NCBI RefSeq assembly: GCF_023159225.1
Contig: NC_063166.1
Coordinates: 77,959,785 to 78,023,784, forward strand
Direction: 5' to 3'
DNA length: 64,000 nt
Origin: Perognathus longimembris pacificus
Taxonomy: Eukaryota; Chordata; Mammalia; Rodentia; Heteromyidae
Within the stretch, counting starts at the first letter, position 1. Each line of letters begins with the position of its first letter. Made by a program: the position numbers and the translations under genes. Below the pieces are notes generated by a model. That model saw only the letters and a list, made by a program, of their open reading frames with translations, did not search any database and had not been told where the DNA came from. This document shows positions 59,801 to 64,000 of this stretch, one piece after another.

Positions 59801-60017
59801 GTTGGGACCCACATTCCTCCCCTCACCCCAACCTCCCCAATGGGACTATAGAAAACCTGGGGGACGGCCCTGTTAGCTGCATCGACCCCCTGAGCCTCAG
59901 GGCACTGAGTGGCAACTCCCCCTTGTTCTGCTCTCTCCTTAGGACCTGCAGAAGACCTGTTGCACAGCTTCTAGAACCTGCTCACGTGGTTGGAGTTGGC
60001 CCTGCTGTGCTGTCCTG

Positions 60018-60770
60018 ATGATGCTGCGAACGGGGAGCCTGGTGACCGTGGGGACGGTCCACCTGCTGCTGCTGCTGTCCTGTCTCGACACCGGAGGCTG
60101 TGTTAGTATGAATATTGTCAGGCGTAGGTCTCTCTTTAGCCCATCTCGTTTTGTTTGGAAAGACTCAAACTTCTCTCTCCCCCCAGTGAACAACTCTCTC
60201 ATTCTTTGGTTCAATGAGGCTGAACAGAAACTAATGGCTCTCGACTGGCCCTACTCTCTTATACGTCTACCAAAAGGAGAGTCCTTCTCAGGCTTTATAT
60301 ATTTCAGAGACACCACCCCCGGAGTCTTAGTCCTTAAGTACCTTCCTTATTTACTGCAATACTCGGATACTTTACTTCTAAAGGGCAATAAGACAGATTA
60401 CTGTGTTGCTATTGACATTGACCTTACTCTGCTAAACAATGTAACTGGCTATAATCCTGAGAATCTTGTCAGTCCCTGCCTCCAGTGTAGGAGCTGGAGC
60501 TGTCTTGGGAACACGCAGCCCTGCAGATGTAGCTGGATCCCCATTGGCATTGATCCCACCCAGGTCCGTCAGCTGTACAAACGCCCATCTATTGGCGTTC
60601 ACTGGTGGAAAGTGGGTGACCGGGAGTCAAATCTGGTCAAAAAGCCCAAGGCACCTGGAGTCCGGAAGCAGCTTGATAGCGTGGACTCCAATAGCGTGGA
60701 CTCCGAGAGAGCAGCACAAAGTCCCCAACATCCAAACCGCTCAAACCCCAACAGGAAGAAGAGAGATTAA
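60018..60770 (+). CDS. Copy 9: secreted six-cysteine glycoprotein with long basic tail (subfamily C)
   Basis: A 250-residue frame in one exon (acceptor AG at 59941-59942; poly(A) signal 60971-60976). Signal peptide about 1-25, then C28, an extra cysteine. Sequons N51-F-S, N58-N-S, N124-K-T and one NVT near 141. Family cysteines 129, 154, 157, 162, 169 and 171, with CRCSW replacing CxCGW, and a VHWW motif. The TAG stop used by copies 2-4 is GAG here, so about 48 further residues are read: polar and basic, with an internal repeat SVDSNSVDSE, ending NPNRKKRD. That tail aligns to 3' UTR sequence of the other copies. It is the rightmost member of the array. Function unknown; whether the tail is kept in the mature protein is open. 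Confidence 0.84.
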   Translation: MMLRTGSLVTVGTVHLLLLLSCLDTGGCVSMNIVRRRSLFSPSRFVWKDSNFSLPPVNNSLILWFNEAEQKLMALDWPYSLIRLPKGESFSGFIYFRDTTPGVLVLKYLPYLLQYSDTLLLKGNKTDYCVAIDIDLTLLNNVTGYNPENLVSPCLQCRSWSCLGNTQPCRCSWIPIGIDPTQVRQLYKRPSIGVHWWKVGDRESNLVKKPKAPGVRKQLDSVDSNSVDSERAAQSPQHPNRSNPNRKKRD

Positions 60771-60906
60771 CATGTGACCTCTCCACAAACCACTTCCCCT
60801 CTCCTGCAGCCTGCCTTCCCAGGCCCACACCAGTGTCTCGGGCCATGTAGTCATTGATCTTTCCTTGTCTTTTTTGTCTGTGAAAGTGATTGTAACCTCA
60901 ACCTTC

Positions 60907-60921
60907 CCTGCAGGGGGCGCT
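60907..60921 (+). promoter_or_regulatory. CTCF-like motif in the copy 9 3' UTR
   Basis: CCTGCAGGGGGCGCT about 50 bases before AATAAA, at the right end of the array. Confidence 0.5.
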
Positions 60922-60970
60922 CGCTTGTTCACTGAGGCTCCCAGGCCCTGGCCCCTGGTCCCTGGTGCAG

Positions 60971-60976
60971 AATAAA
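60971..60976 (+). terminator. Poly(A) signal, copy 9
   Basis: AATAAA about 200 bases after the extended stop; GTGCAG context. Confidence 0.75.
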
Positions 60977-61189
60977 CTGGTCCTTTGGCCTTGCAAGCAA
61001 CATTGTGGTTGTTCTTATTCGTGGGTAGCACAGCAATTCTGAGCACAGAGAGTGAGCCGCGCTCAGCGGCATCCCGAGGCCTGCAGGGCACCGAGCCAGG
61101 CCTCCGCCTTCCTGTCTCTGGCCAGTACCTGGAACTTGTTCTCTCCTAACATGGCTCCCAGCAAGCAGGCCCTGGTGCTGTAGGTGCTT

Positions 61190-61440
61190 GCTTCTTGGTG
61201 TCTCATAACACTGTTCCCAGCAACAATGCAACACGATTCACCAGCAGCCGCAGCCGGTGATGTTTGTGTCTCCATGCTCGCCTTTGCTATTGGGGTGAGT
61301 CGGAATCTCAGCATTGTTTTGATTTGCATTTCCTTTATGGCAGGGATGTTGAACATTTCCTCCTGATTCTATTGGCCAGTGTTTTTCTGTGATGTTTCTC
61401 TTCCCTCCTTTGCCCATATGTTAAAATGAAACCCTTGTGT
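61190..61440 (-). mobile_element. Old L1 ORF2 fragment at the right edge of the array
   Basis: The minus-strand frame contains the [18 protein letters not shown] segment of L1 ORF2. It is more diverged than the L1s at 6.5, 15.5 and 24.4 kb and truncated on both sides. It marks where the array's repeated spacer stops. Confidence 0.75.
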
Positions 61441-63322
61441 ACAATGATTTAAAGATAATAACAAAAAGCTCAAGCCTATAATCCTAGCTATTCAGATGTT
61501 TGAAATCTTGTTCAAGACCAGCAGAAAAGTCCCTGAGATTCTTATCTCCCGACTAACCAGCAAAAGCCAGAAGTAGAGGTATGACTCGAGTGTTAAAGCC
61601 TTGAGCAAGTGTTTTCTGCCTTGAGCAGAAAGAGCCGTATGAGTGCCAGGTCTTGAGTGCACATACTGCACGTACACGCAAGAAGAACTCCTGATGGCCT
61701 CTGAATGAGATAGTATATCCGTAGGTGTGTTTCCACAGAGTAGAAAGAGTAGTTATATGGGGTTTGGAGGTAGGAACTGAATAATGCCACAGAGGACTGA
61801 GCTGCACAGATGCACAGAGTCTGAAGGAGCTACTGGAACAATCCATGCAGCAGAAGCCATGGAGGGGATCAGAAAGGGTCAAATCTGGTTCCGCTGAAAG
61901 ATTCAGCTGGCAGGGTGTGTGTTGGGGGCGCCTAAAATGGCTTTAAGAGTCTCCGCCCCAGCTTGGGGGAGGCTGGGCCTGGTGTTAGCTGAGATGGGGC
62001 AGGGAGGGGGCCCTGGAGGAGGAGGAGCTATTGACCATCCAAGGGGGCGGGGGACATGCTGTGGTGGGGGCCACAGGATGGTGGGGGCAGGGAAGTTTGG
62101 TTTGGGGTGCAAACGGGGGCATCATTAGCCTCCAGCCACGTTGAAGCTTGGATCAGAGATGAGATCCCCCCTGGGAACCATCGATTCAAGGATCATTTCC
62201 CAGACATCAAGATGACAGGGAAATTCCGGTGGCTGGGAAGGAAAGCAAGCCTGAGGCAACTCCAGCCCAACCCACCTAATCATTGCTCTGGCTAGATCAA
62301 CTCGGCCAAGATCAGCCAGCGAGATTGTGAAGATGACAGTTCAAAGCCAGCCCAAGCAGGAAACTCCATGAAACGCTTATCTCCAATTAACCAGCAAAAG
62401 GACAGAAGTGGGGCTGTGGCTCAAGTGGTAGGGCACCAACATTGAGTGAAGATAGCCATGAAAGAATTCAAGGTCCTAAGTTCAAGCCCCAGGACTGGCA
62501 CAAAACAGACAACAGCTGGCAAGAGCTGAGAGCTGAGCAGTGGGGGTCGCCCCTCAGGGTGGCGAGAGGGGGAGGGGGGCTGTCATGGAGATACACCCAG
62601 TGATAAACTGACACACCCAGTGATAAACTAAGGAACTGGGGGACCCTGGAGGAGGTGCACACCAGTCTGGTGCCGCGTCTTCTCCCGTGTGACTTGGGCA
62701 GTGTTTGCCCTGCCCCCGCCTGCAGCCCTGTCAGGAGCCTGAAGTGGCCCTTGAGGACACAGGCCACGGGGGCTGACTGAACAGTGGGGGGCTGAACCCC
62801 CTCCCAAGGTCACACAGGCCTCTGACCGAGTGGGGGCAGAGAGGCTGGAGAAGCCCCAGGCTTTCCTGGGTTAGGTATCTCCTTGCCAGGGGTTCAAGAT
62901 CTGCCACCTCCTAGGAAGAACTAAGGCCTGGATTTTGTTCATTTGAAAAGAACCCTTTTCAATAGGAAATGCATCCACATGGTCAGGGGTGCGACTCAGG
63001 GACCCAGTTAGTGGCCCAAGCCCAGGTTCCATTCCAACTACTGAACAAAAACAAACACACAGACAAAAAATAACCCGGTTAGCCTCTCCCCACTCCCCTA
63101 CCTCTCATGACTGCCCCATGCAAAAACGGTACCAATTACAGTTGCCAGGAAGCAAAGGCTGTGCACCCACCCACCGCCTAGTAACTTCCTCTCTGTGTTC
63201 TGGCATGAAACAAATCCTGGCATCTACTCTCTCTCTCCTCTCCTCTCTTTTCTCTCTCTCCGCCTCTCTCTCTCTCCCTCTCTCTCATGCACACATACAC
63301 ATACTCTCATATACTCACATGT

Positions 63323-63360
<38 letters not shown>

Positions 63361-64000
63361 CCTGTAGCCTGGGCTGGATGCAGGTACAGGTGTATAGCAT
63401 GCTCCAAGCCCTGAGTTCAATCCCCAGCACCAAGAAGATGAACAGAGAGATCTCACAGAAGGGCAAACTCAAGCTGAGCTGAGCCAAATCTCCCCAGGGC
63501 AGGAAGCTGGGGCATTAGGGCTCCAGGGCTGGGAGTGGGGGGTATGGGGGGGGCCAGACACAGACTCTGGTCATGGACAAGTCACGGGGTAAGCACGTAA
63601 ACCTCAGCAAATCACCCAGACATTGGCTTGTCACACTCATGAGGAAAGGGGTTCGGAACCACGCTGCCATTGAGCAGCAGAATCTGCTGCATCAGAGTCC
63701 CCAGAGCCCACTCCTGAAATCTGTCCCTCCGTCCTTCCAGAATGGAGGCAATCCTGGTGCTGGTGGCTCAGGCCTACAGCCTTAGCTACTCATGAGCTGA
63801 CACTGGGGAGATGGGTTCTAGACCGGCCTCAGCAAAAGAGCTGGCATGACAACCTCTCAAGCAAATGGAGGGACAAAAAGTGAACAAATGTGTCAGTGGT
63901 ACTCCTGAAAACTATATTGAAAATGAACCACGCAACTTGTGGGTGGAGATGGGAAGGGAAAACAGGGAGAGAGCAAGAGAAGGGGTGACATTGTCCAAAA
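61441..64000. other. Right flank outside the array
   Basis: Contains SINE remnants at about 61470-61690, 62320-62505, 63370-63430 and 63744-63930, a G-rich stretch at 61960-62120, and a CT then CA repeat at 63220-63360. It has no homology to the repeated unit and no gene I can support. Confidence 0.5.
63220..63360. repeat. CT then CA simple repeats in the right flank
   Basis: CTCTCC-type run followed by a pure CA run (63325-63359). Confidence 0.95.

Noticed and set aside
3870..60770. Retroviral envelope origin for the gene family
   Set aside because: A single coding exon, signal peptide and CxC motifs hinted at it, but there are no LTRs around the units, no transmembrane subunit and no furin-type site.
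3870..60770. TGF-beta, Ly6, WAP or lipocalin membership
   Set aside because: Cysteine spacing and length do not fit Ly6 or WAP; the lipocalin GxW start is missing; the CGW motif alone is not enough for a TGF-beta cystine knot.
61919..62128. Glycine-rich open frame in the right flank
   Set aside because: A G-rich low-complexity stretch without a start context, splice sites or homology to anything in the window.

Overview
The window is rodent nuclear DNA, most likely from the kangaroo-rat/pocket-mouse/pocket-gopher group (Geomyoidea). That assignment rests on many copies of a two-part SINE. Its left half looks like a rodent ID (tRNA-Ala-type) element and its right half is an unrelated monomer, which matches what I remember of the IDL-Geo SINE of geomyoid rodents. 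Truncated L1 3' ends, B1-like composite SINEs and long CA, GATA and CT microsatellites fill most of the rest. There are no bacterial-type operons, tRNAs, rRNAs or CRISPR arrays.

The main content is a head-to-tail array of one gene family, all on the plus strand, from about 2.1 kb to 61 kb. Each unit has a TATA-type promoter, a noncoding first exon ending in a CAG|GTAAGC donor, one or two candidate noncoding middle exons, and a last exon holding the whole reading frame, followed by AATAAA. The product is a signal-peptide-bearing, N-glycosylated protein of about 200 residues. Its C-terminal half has six conserved cysteines in the order C, C-x2-C-x4-C, then C-x-C-G-W, and it ends near a GV.WW motif. 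I do not recognise the family and assign no function; secretion is inferred from the signal peptide and the absence of a membrane anchor.

Intact reading frames start at 3870, 10313, 19306, 28998, 40423, 50636 and 60018. Two copies are broken: 35488-36097 (2-bp deletion, lost splice acceptor) and 54780-55392 (5'-truncated, frameshifted). An orphan promoter plus exon 1 lies at 43758-43949. By sequence there are three subfamilies: A (3870, 10313, 19306, 28998), B (35488, 40423, 50636) and C (54780, 60018). Copies 19306 and 28998 have identical proteins and sit in duplicated units of about 9 kb that share a nested L1+SINE insertion. The later unit has gained a solo LTR and another SINE.

The left edge (1-2000) begins inside an inter-gene spacer, so the array probably continues leftward. 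The right edge is near 61.2 kb; 61.2-64.0 kb holds an old L1 fragment, SINE remnants and simple repeats, with no gene I can support. The overall picture is a birth-and-death multigene family under rapid diversification, with gene conversion, mosaic units and transposon insertions that give the order of the duplications.
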